A stretch of 64,000 nt of DNA from Prorocentrum cordatum (GCA_963575745.1 CAUYUJ010001725.1:1-64000); one strand, 5' to 3'. Counted from the first letter of the stretch, positions 1 to 10,318 are shown. Notes: generated by a model from the sequence alone, not told the origin. A program made the numbers and translations.

Positions 1-19
1 CAAAAACCAACAGAAAATC

Positions 20-304
20 AAATATGTGTGCCTCTTGGGGCCTTCTTGGGGGTGCTCTTGGAGGCCTCTTCGGGGCCGTCCTGGAGGCCTTTTGGGCCAT
101 CTTGAGGTCACGTCGGTCACTCTTGGAGCGCTCTTGTGCTGTCTTGGGGGTCTCTGGGACGTCTCCGATGACCCCCCTGATCGCCCTAGGTGTGCTGGGA
201 AGGCTTGGCAAAAAGCCCTGCGAGGCCTGGGGGGCCGCTTCGAGGCCCGTCCGGAGGGTCCCAAAGCCCCAGATCCTGGGAGTCCGGTTTTGGGGGGGGG
301 GGGG
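20..304. repeat. M-family CTTGGG quasi-repeat, copy 1
   Basis: Degenerate G/T-rich repeat in which short units of the form GGCC(N)TCTTGGGG recur every 9-12 bases. The same texture recurs at 13485, 17740, 19683, 24830, 25855, 32640 and 33658. It ends in a run of about 13 G followed by a C-run. No gene is supported. Confidence 0.6.
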
Positions 305-347
305 ACGGGTTTTCCCCCCGCCCGGGCTTGTAACAATATAGGAAGAG

Positions 348-382
<35 letters not shown>
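348..382. repeat. (AT)n microsatellite
   Basis: Uninterrupted alternating A/T of about 30 bases, directly joined to the tetranucleotide array that follows. Confidence 0.95.
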
Positions 383-387
<5 letters not shown>

Positions 388-748
388 ATGTATGTATGCA
401 TGAGCATGTATGCATGAATGATGGCATGCATGCATGCATGCATGCATGCATGTATTATGTATGTTGTTTGTATGTATGTATGTAGTTGTTGTATGTAGGT
501 ACTGTATGTATGTATGTAGTATGGATGTATGTCTATATGTATGCATGTATGCATGCATGCATGCATGCATGCATGCATGCATGCATGCATGCATGCATGT
601 ATGTATGTATGTATGTATGTATGTATGTATGTATGTATGTATTTATTTATTTATTTATGTGTATGTATGTATGTATGTATGTATGTATGTATGTATGTAT
701 GTATGTATGTATGTATGTATGTATGTGTGTGTATGTGTGTGTGTGTGT
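383..748. repeat. (TGTA)n/(TGCA)n tetranucleotide array
   Basis: About 360 bases of ATGT and ATGC units in blocks, with a short TTTA block near 641-657 and a (TG)n tail near 723-747. ATGC blocks are self-complementary and could extrude as hairpins. All frames through it translate to Met/Tyr/Val/Cys repeats, not a real protein. Confidence 0.95.
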
Positions 749-967
749 GCCCGGACTGCAGGTCGTACACATCGTATCTCTTCGATGCGTGTAGGGTGTA
801 GGTGGCGAGTGTAACTTTGACCCGTGGCCCGACGCCCTCCCTGCCTTGCCTTGCCGCACTCGCCCCCTCGTCGTCATCACGCGGCCACGGCTCCGAGCAG
901 CCGCGGTCTGTGGCTGTCCGTCTCACGAGTGCTGGCCGCCCGCGGGGAGCTAGCACCCTTGCCGGTC

Positions 968-1105
968 GCTCGCTCGTCGTCGGAGTTGTGTCGTCCGATC
1001 TGTGTCGTCCGATCTGTCGTCGTCCGATCTGTGTCGTCCGATCTGTCGTGGCTCTTTCGTCGTCGGAGTTGTGTCGTCCGATCTGTCGTCGGTCTGTCGT
1101 CGGCC
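968..1105. repeat. TCGTCCGATCTG minisatellite
   Basis: Short units containing TCGTCCGATCTGT repeat about six times at 12-18 base spacing, with a longer unit (TCGTCGGAGTTGTG) present twice, giving a two-level repeat. Confidence 0.85.
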
Positions 1106-1146
1106 TCTAACTTTTGTTCTAGCCGGGCAGTGTTCGCCCTGTTTTT

Positions 1147-1222
1147 GGGCCTCGGGACCCTCACTGATCGATCTGGCCCGAAACATGCTGCAGAACGACG
1201 GGGTCCAGGTCTCCGGTTTAGG
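1147..1222 (-). repeat. T-family dispersed repeat, partial copy
   Basis: The reverse complement closely matches the core of copies at 8485 and 26955 (shared words include GACCCC and CCAGATCGAT). Non-coding dispersed repeat of unknown class. Confidence 0.55.
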
Positions 1223-1365
1223 GTGACAGTGATTTTCATGTTGGGAGGCGAAGGTTTGCAGTCGCAGTATTGTACCGATTTCCAATCGCCTTTACGTTCC
1301 AAAGGTTGAAGTTGTAAGATCAACAAGCTCCAGGAATTCGTTCAAACGTCTGAGTTCTCAAGCTT

Positions 1366-2448
1366 TCAGACGTTCATTTGTGGTTTGATGAGCATCAACG
1401 ACGAACAGCCGAAATGTTCCAAAGCTCGAAATCTGGGAACGGTATACGTTCTTATGTGTGAAGCATATTGGCAACAGCCCTCAAGCTCGAAAGCTGGACA
1501 TTGGAAAAGAGTTGCACAACTTGTGTACCTCGTACTTTCTACTTTTTTCCACACTGTGCCTCGCATGCCGTGTGTGTGCGGCAATGCAGTCCGTGATGTA
1601 TGTGTTGATGTGTTTGTCATTGTTTCGCAGATCGTTTGGTCGGTGAATGATGCGTTGTGTTGTTGGTTCAATCTGCTCTCTTTGACAAAGAGGTTTCTAC
1701 ACGGACTCATCAAGTAGTCTAAGTAGGTTGCATGGATGTATTGTTTCCCTGTGGTTGTTTCGCAGGTCCCCTTCTAGGCCACAGTTTCGATGTCTGTCTG
1801 TTGTTCTGCCCAGCTGGCCTGCAGCTCGCAGGGACTCGATAGAGCGCTGCTTGCTCGCCCCCTGGACGCTTCGCAGATTGTCCGGATGTGGTTCCTTGCA
1901 TGTTCCAGGTTCGTCAAGCAGGGCATGTTTAATGCATGCAAGCGTTGCGTTGAGCTCAGAGGACGAAGAGCGCTCCAAACATGTTTTTGTCATCGGGGAC
2001 ACCTTTCCCAGGACGGCTGGAAAGTTTATACCCTGACGTGCCACCATAGGGGTATACACTCAGCCGCCTTGGGGCAGGCGTCCCAGATAGGGGAACAGTT
2101 CATTTTATACCGTTCTTCCTCCTCTGATGACCGTGACCGTAGACACGCTAACGGCGATGTAGGTAGCGCTGATGTAGGTTTCGGTATTGTAGGTGGGGGT
2201 GGCTCGGGGCCAATGCACTTGTAGGGAAGGCTTGTTCGTGCTTTCCTACAATCTGTTCTGCGCGAGTTCGGCGTCCCAAAATCCAGTTTCACAACGTCGC
2301 CGTTAGCCAACATCGCCGTTAGCGTGGCCTTGGGATGAGCGTTTCCAGTCTTCTGCTTTGTCCAAGTCTTCAGTGCTCGTTTTTTGCCCCCCAGAATTTC
2401 GCGCACCCGCGTCTGCAGAGAAGTCTCCGAGGGGGCCCCTGGGATCAC
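1366..2448 (-). pseudogene. possible broken coding region
   Basis: Three minus-strand ORFs of 140, 120 and 115 codons follow each other (2448-2026, 2059-1697, 1713-1366), each overlapping the next by 17-34 bases and each in a different frame. Base composition is lower in G+C than the flanks, so runs without stops are less expected by chance. The translations have mixed composition with no low-complexity bias. The pattern would fit one decayed gene with two frame breaks. I recognise no domain. A plus-strand ORF (1790-2224, 144 codons) overlaps, and two TTTCGCAG sequences (ending at 1630 and 1764) could be plus-strand splice acceptors, so strand and reality are unresolved. Confidence 0.2.
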
Positions 2449-2494
2449 CAGGTGGGGGGCGGACCTCGCCGCCTTCTGGCGGGAGGCTGAAGGG

Positions 2495-2700
2495 GAAGGG
2501 GAGCAGGACGAGGGGACGGGGGGTGGAGGTGGGGGGGGGAGGAGGAGGAGGGAGAGGAGGAGAGGAGGCGGAGGAGAGGAGGAGGACGAGGAGGAGGACC
2601 GAGGAGGAGGACGAGGGGGGTTGACGATAAGAGTAGCGGAGAGACGTTTATTAGGAGTGAGGAGGGAGGAGGTAGGTTACGTGGTGTGCAGGAGGTGAGA
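2495..2700. repeat. (GGA)n polypurine tract
   Basis: Interrupted GGA/GAGG purine run on the plus strand. It forms an inverted pair with the CCT tract at 2776, about 75 bases away. Confidence 0.9.
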
Positions 2701-2775
2701 GTAGGGTGGAGGGAAGAGGGGGGGGGGAGAGGAAAAGAGGACAAGGATGTGGGGAGGAGCGGGAGGGCGCTGGCG

Positions 2776-2936
2776 ACCTCCTCCTCCTCCTCCTGTTTTT
2801 TTCTTGCGGCTGCGCTCCCCATCCTGTTCCCTGTTGCCCCCTCCTCTTAATCCTCCCATCCTCATTCTCATTCTCCTCCTCCTTCTCCTCCTCCTCCTCC
2901 TCCTCCTCCTCCTCCTCCTCCCTCGCCCCACCTCCC
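2776..2936. repeat. (CCT)n polypyrimidine tract
   Basis: Two CCT-rich blocks, the second (2873-2925) nearly pure, in inverse orientation to the GGA tract upstream. Confidence 0.9.
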
Positions 2937-3741
2937 CCGCTCGTCAAAGCGAGAGGTCGGGGCGCGCATGAAGAAACCATATGCTTTTCGTCAGCGTATC
3001 CTCGATTTCTTCGCTCCTCGCGCTGCGCGGCGACTTCCCGCGGCCGTTGAAGGAGCTGCTGCGTTCAGGGTGCTCCGGGTTTCCCCTCCGGTGCACTTTG
3101 CGCGCGGGTTCTCAGGGTTTAGTTTTTTGCAAGGGTTTCTTGCGGCCGCGCCCGCTCTGTAGCGGTATCGGTGGCAGTTGGTTCCCATTTTTGCCCGCAT
3201 TTGTCTCGCACAGGTCACTATGTGTTTTTGCGGCGCCCTCTCTGAGATTTCTTTTGCAACGCGGCAGTTGTACAGTTTATGTCCGATCAACGCGACAAGG
3301 AGGACGACAACGACGGCCCCGAGGCCAGAGTGTATAGATAATCGCTACTTGGTAAACCGGTTCCCGGGGTCACCACGAGGCAGTTGATACGGATATTGAT
3401 TCGGACCCCGGGCGGCCCAGATTTTTCCATATCCAGTCTTTCCTGGTTTCCTGTGGCATGGGTTTCCCGGCAATGGCAGAGTGTGGCAGTGCTTTCTCAC
3501 TCTCTCTGCAGTCGGCAGTGCGTGCGGCGAGCCTGCCATGATTTCGGAAGCTGGGCATGCTTGGACCCTGCTCCACGGATTCATATCTTACCCTGCCTTA
3601 CCCCTCCCTCTCTGACGCCCTCGCCCCTCCTGCCTCGGCGCCGTTGTTTTGTTTCTGCTGTGCCGTGCGCTGCCATCCCCGGGGTCCGAAGCGGGCCTCG
3701 GGCAGCCGAGCTCGTGGAGAGAGAGTGGCGGCATCGGCCTG
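2937..3741. other. unassigned stretch
   Basis: Mixed-sequence DNA, pyrimidine-rich near 3590-3640. Open frames exist on both strands but none shows a recognisable domain or convincing codon bias. Confidence 0.5.
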
Positions 3742-4083
3742 CAGTGGCGGCCCATGCCAAGAGACACCTGGCTTGCCTCCAGGGTGCCTTCTGGATCTGT
3801 TGAGTCTCTCGACGATTCTGCGATGGACGGCGTGACGTCCCCACACACAAAACATTGAGTCGGGCACGGCCCTCCTCTACAGGAGGAATACGCAAACATG
3901 GTATAACATAGTCAGGGGACGATTTGTTGATTCTATCTCGTCTATGCTTGAGAGTTGTTGGACTATTTTTCAATGTCTCGTCCAAGCTCCACCTGCAGGA
4001 GGATGTGCCCGACCTGAACCAAGCGTCGATGGACGTCCTGGGGTCTCAGGGTTGGGCTTCTCGTGGCAGGCTTCTTGCCTTGT
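3742..4083 (+). repeat. D-family repeat, interrupted by C element
   Basis: The two halves (3742-3855 and 4018-4083) align with the uninterrupted D copies at 14923, 27873 and 58721. Shared words include CCATGCCAAGA, CTTGCCTCCAGGGTG and GATGGACGTCCTGGGG. The halves are separated by a complete C-family element, so D was resident before C inserted. Confidence 0.8.
3859..4014. mobile_element. C-family MITE, nested copy
   Basis: Inverted-repeat element of about 156 bp. It begins GTCGGGCACG and ends GTGCCCGACC, with a second complementary block (CTACAGGAGG / CCTGCAGGAGG) inside each end. It is flanked by TGA at 3856-3858 and TGA at 4015-4017, a clean 3-bp target-site duplication within a D repeat. 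Non-autonomous; no ORF. Confidence 0.8.
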
Positions 4084-4089
4084 GGCGGT

Positions 4090-4242
4090 TCTGCGCGCGC
4101 GCGTGTGTGCGCGTCTGTGTGCGTGCGTGGAGTTTGAGGAGGAGGAGGAGGAGGAGGAGGAGGAGGAGGGGAGGAGGAGGAGGAGGAGGAGGGGGCCCCA
4201 GAGGCCCAGATAAGCGAGAGAGAGAGAGAGCGAGAGGAGACG
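4090..4242. repeat. (CG/TG)n, (GGA)n and (GA)n tracts
   Basis: Consecutive simple repeats: alternating CG/TG at 4092-4132 (Z-DNA-prone), GGA at 4136-4195, GAGA at 4213-4232. Confidence 0.9.
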
Positions 4243-4261
4243 AGAGCGAGGATGGCGAACG

Positions 4262-4553
4262 GACGGAATCCTCCTCCCCTCCTCTCATCTCCTCCTCTTC
4301 TCTCCCCTCCTGCTTCTCCTCATCCTCTGCTCCTCCCCTCCCTCCTGATCCTCCTCCTCCTCCTGCTCCTCCTCCTTCTCCTCCGGCCTGCTCCTGCTCC
4401 TCCTCCTCCTCTCCTCCTCCTCCTCCCATCCTCCTCCTCCTCCTCCTCCTGCTCCTCCTCCTGCTCCTCCTCCTCCCCCTCCTACCACCACCCCCTCCTG
4501 CTGCTCCTCCTGCTGCTCCTCCTCCTCCTCCTCCTCCTCCTCCTCCTCCGTGG
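4262..4553. repeat. (CCT)n polypyrimidine tract
   Basis: About 290 bases of CTC/CCT with scattered GCT units, inverted relative to the GGA block at 4136. It lies directly upstream of an exon-like island. Confidence 0.95.
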
Positions 4554-4595
4554 GGCCCCACCCGCCCACGGCGCCCTTGGCGCGGGAGCAGCCAG

Positions 4596-4693
4596 AGGTC
4601 TTCGTCATGCAGAAGGGCCGCTTCACCATGGACCTGTCGGCCCAGCTGCTGGCCCTGGAGGACGCGGCGGGCCCGGACTCGCGGGCGCGGACG
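4596..4693 (+). CDS. exon-like island, unknown protein
   Basis: From 4596 one plus-strand frame reads about 33 codons almost all ending in G or C, including the segment FVMQKGRFTMDLSAQ. It has a balanced amino-acid mix unlike the flanking low-complexity frames. A potential acceptor (CAGCCAG) precedes it and a GT follows at 4694. It lies about 40 bases after a 290-base polypyrimidine tract, as expected for a 3' splice site. No domain is recognised. It may be one internal exon of a gene with very long introns, or a relic. Confidence 0.35.
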
Positions 4694-4884
4694 GTCTCTC
4701 GCCCGCCCTCCCGTCGCGGCCTCGTCCGCCAGAAAGGGAGGGTGTGTGTGCTAGAGGTGCCCCTGGCCCAAGGTGCCGCCAGGATTTCCAAGGGTGCCCC
4801 CACGGCCTTCGAGAGAGGGCGGGAGGAGCACGGTCGCGCTTCGGGCGGAGCCGGTTTCTTTCGCTGCGGGCGATTTTGGCCTGT

Positions 4885-4980
4885 CTCGGACTCCGCGATC
4901 ATCACAGAGCGATCGGGCTCGAAGAGTGCAGCCGAGAGAGTAGGTTCAGGGCTTCCGCAGTGTGCTCCAAGACGTTGCAC
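4885..4980 (-). repeat. T-family dispersed repeat, partial
   Basis: The reverse complement resembles the copies at 8485 and 26955 (shared CTCGAGC-like and CCGATCG words). Diverged. Confidence 0.4.
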
Positions 4981-5094
4981 TGCTTTTTTGTCGCGCAGTC
5001 GGACCTCGGGGGGCAGAGGCGCGAGGGGCAGGCCTGGCGTTGGGCGCACTGTGTTGTTGAGTGTTGGCGTGTTCCTCTTTTCGTTGGAAGAATA

Positions 5095-5271
5095 TCACCG
5101 CCCACCAAACCACCCCAACCCAACCCGAAGGCCTCAATTTGTCCTCGATTTCCAGTGGGGGGAGGGTCGGGGAACGTTGAGAAAACACATGGAATCTGTA
5201 CCCCCCCCAACCCGAAATTCGGGTCAAATTCGGGTCTTCGGGTTGGGTTGGGGTGGTCCGGTAGGTAGTCA
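5095..5271. mobile_element. B-family MITE, copy 1
   Basis: 177-bp foldback. The left end has CCACCAAACCACCCCAACC followed by CAACCCGAAG; the right end carries the complementary CTTCGGGTTGGG and GGGGTGG, closing in GGTAGGTAGTCA. Flanked by GAATA on both sides (5090-5094 and 5272-5276), a perfect 5-bp target-site duplication. A second complementary pair (ACCCGAAATTCGGGT) sits inside the right arm. No ORF of its own. Confidence 0.85.
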
Positions 5272-5446
5272 GAATACACGCCGGTCGTTGAAAGTAGGTC
5301 TTTCTGTCCCAATCTACTTCAAGCGCCTTCCTACTTCAAGAATCGACACGCGTTTGCTGTGTTTTGCTATTCTCTGGGGGGCCTGGGCCCAATCAACCTT
5401 ACTACTTCATGTTTTTACCTAGTTCTTCCGACCGACGTGTAGAAAT

Positions 5447-5590
5447 GACACAAAGATGAACGCTCGGGAGCTCCGCGCGGATTTCTTGAATCTGCGCCCC
5501 CGTTGCGGCGGTTGGCGCGCCAGGGGGGGGGGGTCCAGCGCAGATACAAGAAATCTGCGCGGAGCTCCGAAAGTGTAGGTCATGTAGTTT
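5447..5590. mobile_element. A-family MITE, degraded copy
   Basis: Inverted arms around CTCCGCGCGGATTTCTTG and its complement, separated by a degenerate GC-rich core. The outer parts (TGACACAAAGATGAAC / GTAGGTCATG) are worn versions of the A-family ends. Confidence 0.65.
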
Positions 5591-5818
5591 GTTGTTATTT
5601 CACTACTTTCGGTATGCTGGGGATTGGGGGTTTCCGGCCCATCATATGTTGGTTTTTGGCGGAGGCATCCTGTCCCAGATGGCCACCAGATCCGGATGGA
5701 CAGAGAGGGAGGCGGGGTTCGACGTGGATTGGTTGCTCGAAGATTTGCTTCTTCTACCTTGGCCTCCATGGGCTCGCCCGAGACGGTCAGACGTTGGCAC
5801 CCCGGCTGCGCGACGAAG

Positions 5819-6064
5819 TCACAGCGGGCTCATATCATATAAACCTATTGCGTGGGGGAGCGCGTGCGGGCCAGGAGGGCACGCACGCTCTGGGGCGTCG
5901 CGGCGGCGCTCGCAGCGACGCCGCGAGGTCGGGCAGGAGTCGGAGATCCAGCGAGAGTGCGCGCGGCAGGGCCCCGCGTGGCAGCCAAGCGGGAGTGCGC
6001 GCGCAGGGCTCACCCGCAGGAGGGTCTTGCGCCGTGCGGCGGGGGTGCTCACGGAGGGGGGCAC
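5819..6064 (-). CDS. exon-like island ending in TGA
   Basis: A minus-strand frame of about 81 codons runs to a TGA at 5821-5819. Its 5' part is very rich in G/C third positions (begins [16 protein letters not shown]) and has mixed composition with several Cys and Arg. It is preceded on the minus strand by a C-rich tract ending CTCGCAG, a good 3' splice-site context. No domain is recognised. Could be a terminal exon or a GC-rich chance frame. Confidence 0.3.
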   Translation of the reverse strand: MPPSVSTPAARRKTLLRVSPARALPLGCHAGPCRAHSRWISDSCPTSRRRCERRRDAPERACPPGPHALPHAIGLYDMSPL

Positions 6065-6124
6065 CTGCGAGCGGGGTTTGGGGGGGGGGGCGTTGGAGAA
6101 GGTGGGCCTTGCGACTGGTAGCAA

Positions 6125-6272
6125 GGACACGTACACACACACACAGACACACACACACACACACGCACACACACACACACACACCTACACACACGCACAC
6201 ACACATATACACGTACATACACAGACACACACACACGAACACACATACATACACACATACACACACACTTGA
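6125..6272. repeat. (CA)n microsatellite
   Basis: About 145 bases of CA with ACGC, ACAT and ACGT interruptions. A shorter CA run lies at 6573-6590. Confidence 0.95.
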
Positions 6273-8235
6273 TGATCCGACGCGGCGTTGATGGGAGCCA
6301 CCGGGTAAGCAACGACACATTATTTTTCTTCCAGCGGCGAGGTGACGACACCGTCGCGGTGCGCTAAGCCAGGAAGCGCTTAGGCGAAGTATCATCCGGC
6401 CTAGCATATGGGTTGACTGGATCGGTACAGTCGCATTCAGAAAAGCCGCCGAAGAGGATCCACGCAGAACAAGAGGCCGAAGACCTCACGCAATGCAATG
6501 ACAGTGTAAGTCGGTGCAAAAACACGTAAAAGCATGGCCGTTTCGTGTCGTCGCCCGCAGCGGCACATGCCACACACACACACACACATTCATTGAACAA
6601 TCATGTTACTATGAGCTGGGCTATGTCGGAGTTGACATAGGGCATCCGTCAAGAGGTGTCCTGACATGCCCAAGGTTTCCAAGGCCCAAGGTGGCTCCCT
6701 GGAGGTCCTGGAGGGGGCGTCAGTGATGTCCAAATATGTCGATCCCCCTGTTTCCCCTCCAACATCCGGCGGCGCGATTGTTTCCAGACGTGGACGCGCG
6801 GACATTGCCGACTTTTCATCCTGATTGGTTTCTGCCCGCCCTTGTGGAGGAGCTCTCGCTGAGTGGTGTTTCGCATGACTTCCGCAGGAGCCCGAGGGCT
6901 GCAACACTGCACCCGAGGAAGAATAGGTTCAGAGTGTGCCCTCCTTCTTTCTCCCCCCGCGAAAGCTTCACGGCGGCCTCTCGTTCTTTCTTCGCGCGTC
7001 TCCTTGTGCCCGACTCGCGCTCCGTAGCCTGGTTGCCCACATTGACCGGCGGTGCGATCGCCCCACCGTGGCCGACAATAACAGACAAGCATTTTTGAGG
7101 AAGGGTGAGGTTGGCGGGGGCGAAGTCTGCCCGCCGCCACGCGCTGAGCCGCTGAACGCCCACAGAACCTTGCGGAAGCCATGCTGGCCCACGAGGCGGA
7201 CGGAGGACCCGTGAGGCCTCATTTGGAGACCTAATTCTTTGAATTCAACGCCCCCGAGGGGGGGCAGACACCGCCGCCCCACTGTTTTTGGAGCGTGGTC
7301 GCTTTGATGCAGATGTGGCAAGAAATGAATTCCGCGACCGGACGTTGCGAGGCTCGCTATAGAAAGAAGTGGACCTTCTGAGCATCACTGGGCCACCCAG
7401 AGTCGAAGATGGCCCAAAAAGACGCGAGCAGTCACCGTGAACCTATTCGTGGAAGCCGAGGACGGCCCCGACGAGCCACCCCGCCGTCCAGGGACCCCCA
7501 GGGGCCGCCACGCATGCGCGAACCAGTCACACGATGCACCTTTCAGTTGAGATTTCAGCACGTCTTTGGCACGTTGGGCCGGCGAATTGCTCTCCTCAGG
7601 GCAGCACCACCCACTCCAGGTCCTGGCTGATGGGTAGGGGTAGGTTGTGGTGTCCGCATCTCCAGGGTGCTTGCAGGGTCCACTGGAAGTTCCCAAGGGA
7701 CCCCAAGAGTTGGAGCCGGCTGGGGGCCTGGGGCAGGGCATCATTGCTTCCAGCAGCAAGAAGGGGGAGAGGCACCATGGTGCATTGCTTTTGTTCCCTG
7801 TCCCCATCTTGGGCCGCCTTCTCCAGGTGGACATTGGATGCTGAAGATGCTCCCTTCCCCCCCTGGCAGCGCAGACTCCTCAGCCGCCGCCGCCTCCAAC
7901 CTAAAAGGGCTCCTCGGGTGCTGGAAGAGCCGAAGTTGTCCAGGAGATGGCTTCCCGATGGCGCCAGACGGGCCCATGAACCGTCCAGGAAGCTTGCAGG
8001 TTAAATCCGAGGACGCCGGACATGCAATCATGAAGATTGTTACACTTGCTTCGTCTTCGGATGTGTTTCAAATCGTAACGCGTTGAGGCCACTCATGGCT
8101 TCCCACAGCCTTCGAAAAGTCGGAGCAGGGCCCCGCGAGGCCTTCCTTCTCCGGTACCCTCTTGCCTGCCCTTCGCCTACACATAAATGGCTCCCGCCAT
8201 CCTTCTGGCGTCTTGTTGTTTTCGAAACGGGGCCC
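6273..8235. other. unassigned stretch with weak ORFs
   Basis: No repeat family I can name. The best reading frames are on the minus strand (6590-6907, 105 codons; 7385-7834, 149 codons). Both have varied composition but no recognised motif, and the plus strand is equally open, so no gene is called. Confidence 0.4.
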
Positions 8236-8360
8236 CCCAGAAGTCCAGAGTGTTTCGCCAGGGCCTGGCTTCCTTCCCGAATCATTCTCCGCTGGGCCTG
8301 CGGCCTGGCGGGGGCCCCCCGAGGCCCAGAGCTGCCAAGCACCTCCCGTCGTGAACACGT
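8236..8360 (-). repeat. E-family dispersed repeat
   Basis: The reverse complement matches E copies at 15225, 38095 and 54940 in order: ACGACGGGAGGT, a GGCC-rich middle, then CTTCTGGGGG. Confidence 0.6.
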
Positions 8361-8484
8361 CGGGGGCCTGGCCCCCGAAGGCCCAAGGACGGTGAAGAAC
8401 CCGCCGACCTGACTTTGAGCACCAGGCAGCCCGATAGTCAAGAACAGACCGCCGTGGCGCCCCGTGGTCCCTCGAGCACCGGTG

Positions 8485-8650
8485 CCCTCACGGATCTTGA
8501 GATCAGACGACGCGAAGCTTGCTCAACATGATAGAGAGTCACGAGCGGAGCCCTAATTATATGGACCCCATCTGTTTGCTGCATTCTTCGAGCCAGATCT
8601 CTCTGCGACGGTTTTGCATGGGGCCCGAGAGAAGGCGAAAACGCCCGACT
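8485..8650 (+). repeat. T-family dispersed repeat
   Basis: Aligns with 26955-27105 along its length. Shared words include TTGAGATC, GACGACGCGA, GACCCCATC and AGCCAGATC. About 165 bp, no clear terminal inverted repeat. Confidence 0.65.
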
Positions 8651-8823
8651 CAAGCAAATTGAGACGCCATGGTTATCAATCTTAATCGGAGGTGAGGGGG
8701 TGAGGTCGAAGTGGAACGGAGAGCCCCCCTCCCGGGAAATCGATTTCGGTTTCGTATTCGTGCGTGCCGTGCGTGCGGGCGAGGCGAAGCTGCGTGGGCG
8801 GGCGAGAAGAAAGTCTCCTGTAG

Positions 8824-8969
8824 CTGAGGCGCGGCTGGACCAAATGATTCCAGACCAGCGTTCGGTGGCCCGCGGTGTCCCGCCGGTGTCCCGCCTCCGG
8901 CTGAGGCGCGGCCGGACCAAATGATTCCGGACCGGCGTCTGGTGGCCCCCGGTGTCCCGCCGGTGTCCC
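8824..8969. repeat. 77-bp direct duplication
   Basis: Two head-to-tail units begin CTGAGGCGCGG at 8824 and 8901. Each ends GGTGTCCCGCCGGTGTCCCG, and the second runs directly into the GAT array. Confidence 0.85.
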
Positions 8970-9042
<73 letters not shown>

Positions 9043-9063
9043 TTGATGTTGATGATTGATGAT

Positions 9064-9098
<35 letters not shown>

Positions 9099-9183
9099 GT
9101 GGTGTTCCGATGATGTTGATGATGATGATGATGATGGTGGTGATAGTGGTGATGATGATGGTGTCCCGGTGATGATGATGATC

Positions 9184-9222
<39 letters not shown>

Positions 9223-9817
9223 TTGACGGTGTTGATGATGATGGTGATTGTGGTGATGATGATGGTGTCCCGATGATGACGATGATGATGATGTTGATGA
9301 TGATGTTGCTGATGATGATGATGATGGTGTCCCGGTGATGATGATGATGATGATGATGTTGATGATGTTGATGATGATCCCGATGATGTTGATGATGAAA
9401 TGATTGGATGATGATGATGATGAATATGATGATGATGGTGTCCCGATGATGATGATGATGAGATTGATGATGATACTGTTAACGATGATGGTGATGATGA
9501 TGCTGTCCCGATGATGATGTTGATGATGATGACGATGATGGTGCCCCGATGATGATGCTGCTGGTGATGATGAGGATGATGATGAGGGCATGATGATGGT
9601 TTTGATGATGGTGGCCCGATGATGATGATGATGCTGATGTTCATGATGATGATGGCGTCCCAATGATGATGATGGTGATGATGATGATGATGGTGACGAT
9701 GATGATGGTGTCCCGATGATGATGATGTTGATGATGATGATGTTGGTGACGATGATGATGGTGTCCCGATGATGGTGATGATGTTGATGATGTTGTTCAT
9801 GATGCTGATGATGATGA

Positions 9818-9860
<43 letters not shown>

Positions 9861-10080
9861 CTGATGATGATGATGATGATGATGATGGTGGTGGTTTTCC
9901 GATGATGATGATGGTGCCCCGATGATGATGGTGATGATGCTGATGATGATGGTGATGATGGTGATGATGATGATGCTGGTGCCCCGATGATGATGACGAT
10001 GATGATCATGGTGATGATGATGATGATGTTGATGGCGTTGATGACGTTGATGACTATAATGCTGATGATGATGATGACGT
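8970..10080. repeat. (GAT)n array with GGTGTCCC punctuation
   Basis: About 1.1 kb of GAT/GTT triplets broken into blocks by GGTGTCCCGATG, GGTGCCCCGATG and related interruptions at irregular spacing. The interrupters match the end of the 77-bp units just upstream. Minus-strand frames give long His/Ile/Ser runs and are not treated as genes. Confidence 0.95.
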
Positions 10081-10083
10081 TGA

Positions 10084-10318
10084 TTGTGAGATCCATTGTG
10101 ATACCGATAGTGAGATCGATAGCGAGACCGAATGTGAGATCGATTGTGAGATCGATAGTGAGATCGATAGTGAGATCGATTGTGAGATCGATATTGAGAT
10201 CGATTGTGAGATCGATTGTGAGATCGATCGAATGAGATTGATCGAGTGAGATTGATTGGGAGACCGATCGAGTGAGATTGATCGAGCGAGATCGATAGTG
10301 AGACCGATCTAGTGAGAC
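10084..10318. repeat. 12-bp GTGAGATCGATA array
   Basis: Tandem 12-bp units, becoming irregular after 10210 (GAGTGAGATTGATC variants). Rich in GATC and ATCGAT palindromes. Confidence 0.9.

Noticed and set aside
5102-5130. CCCCAACCCAACCC as telomere-like repeats
   Set aside because: Not the TTTAGGG-type repeat and not tandem; it is the inverted arm of the B MITE.
10084-10318. Regular 12-bp repeats as a CRISPR array
   Set aside because: No unique spacers between units; simple tandem array next to a GAT satellite.
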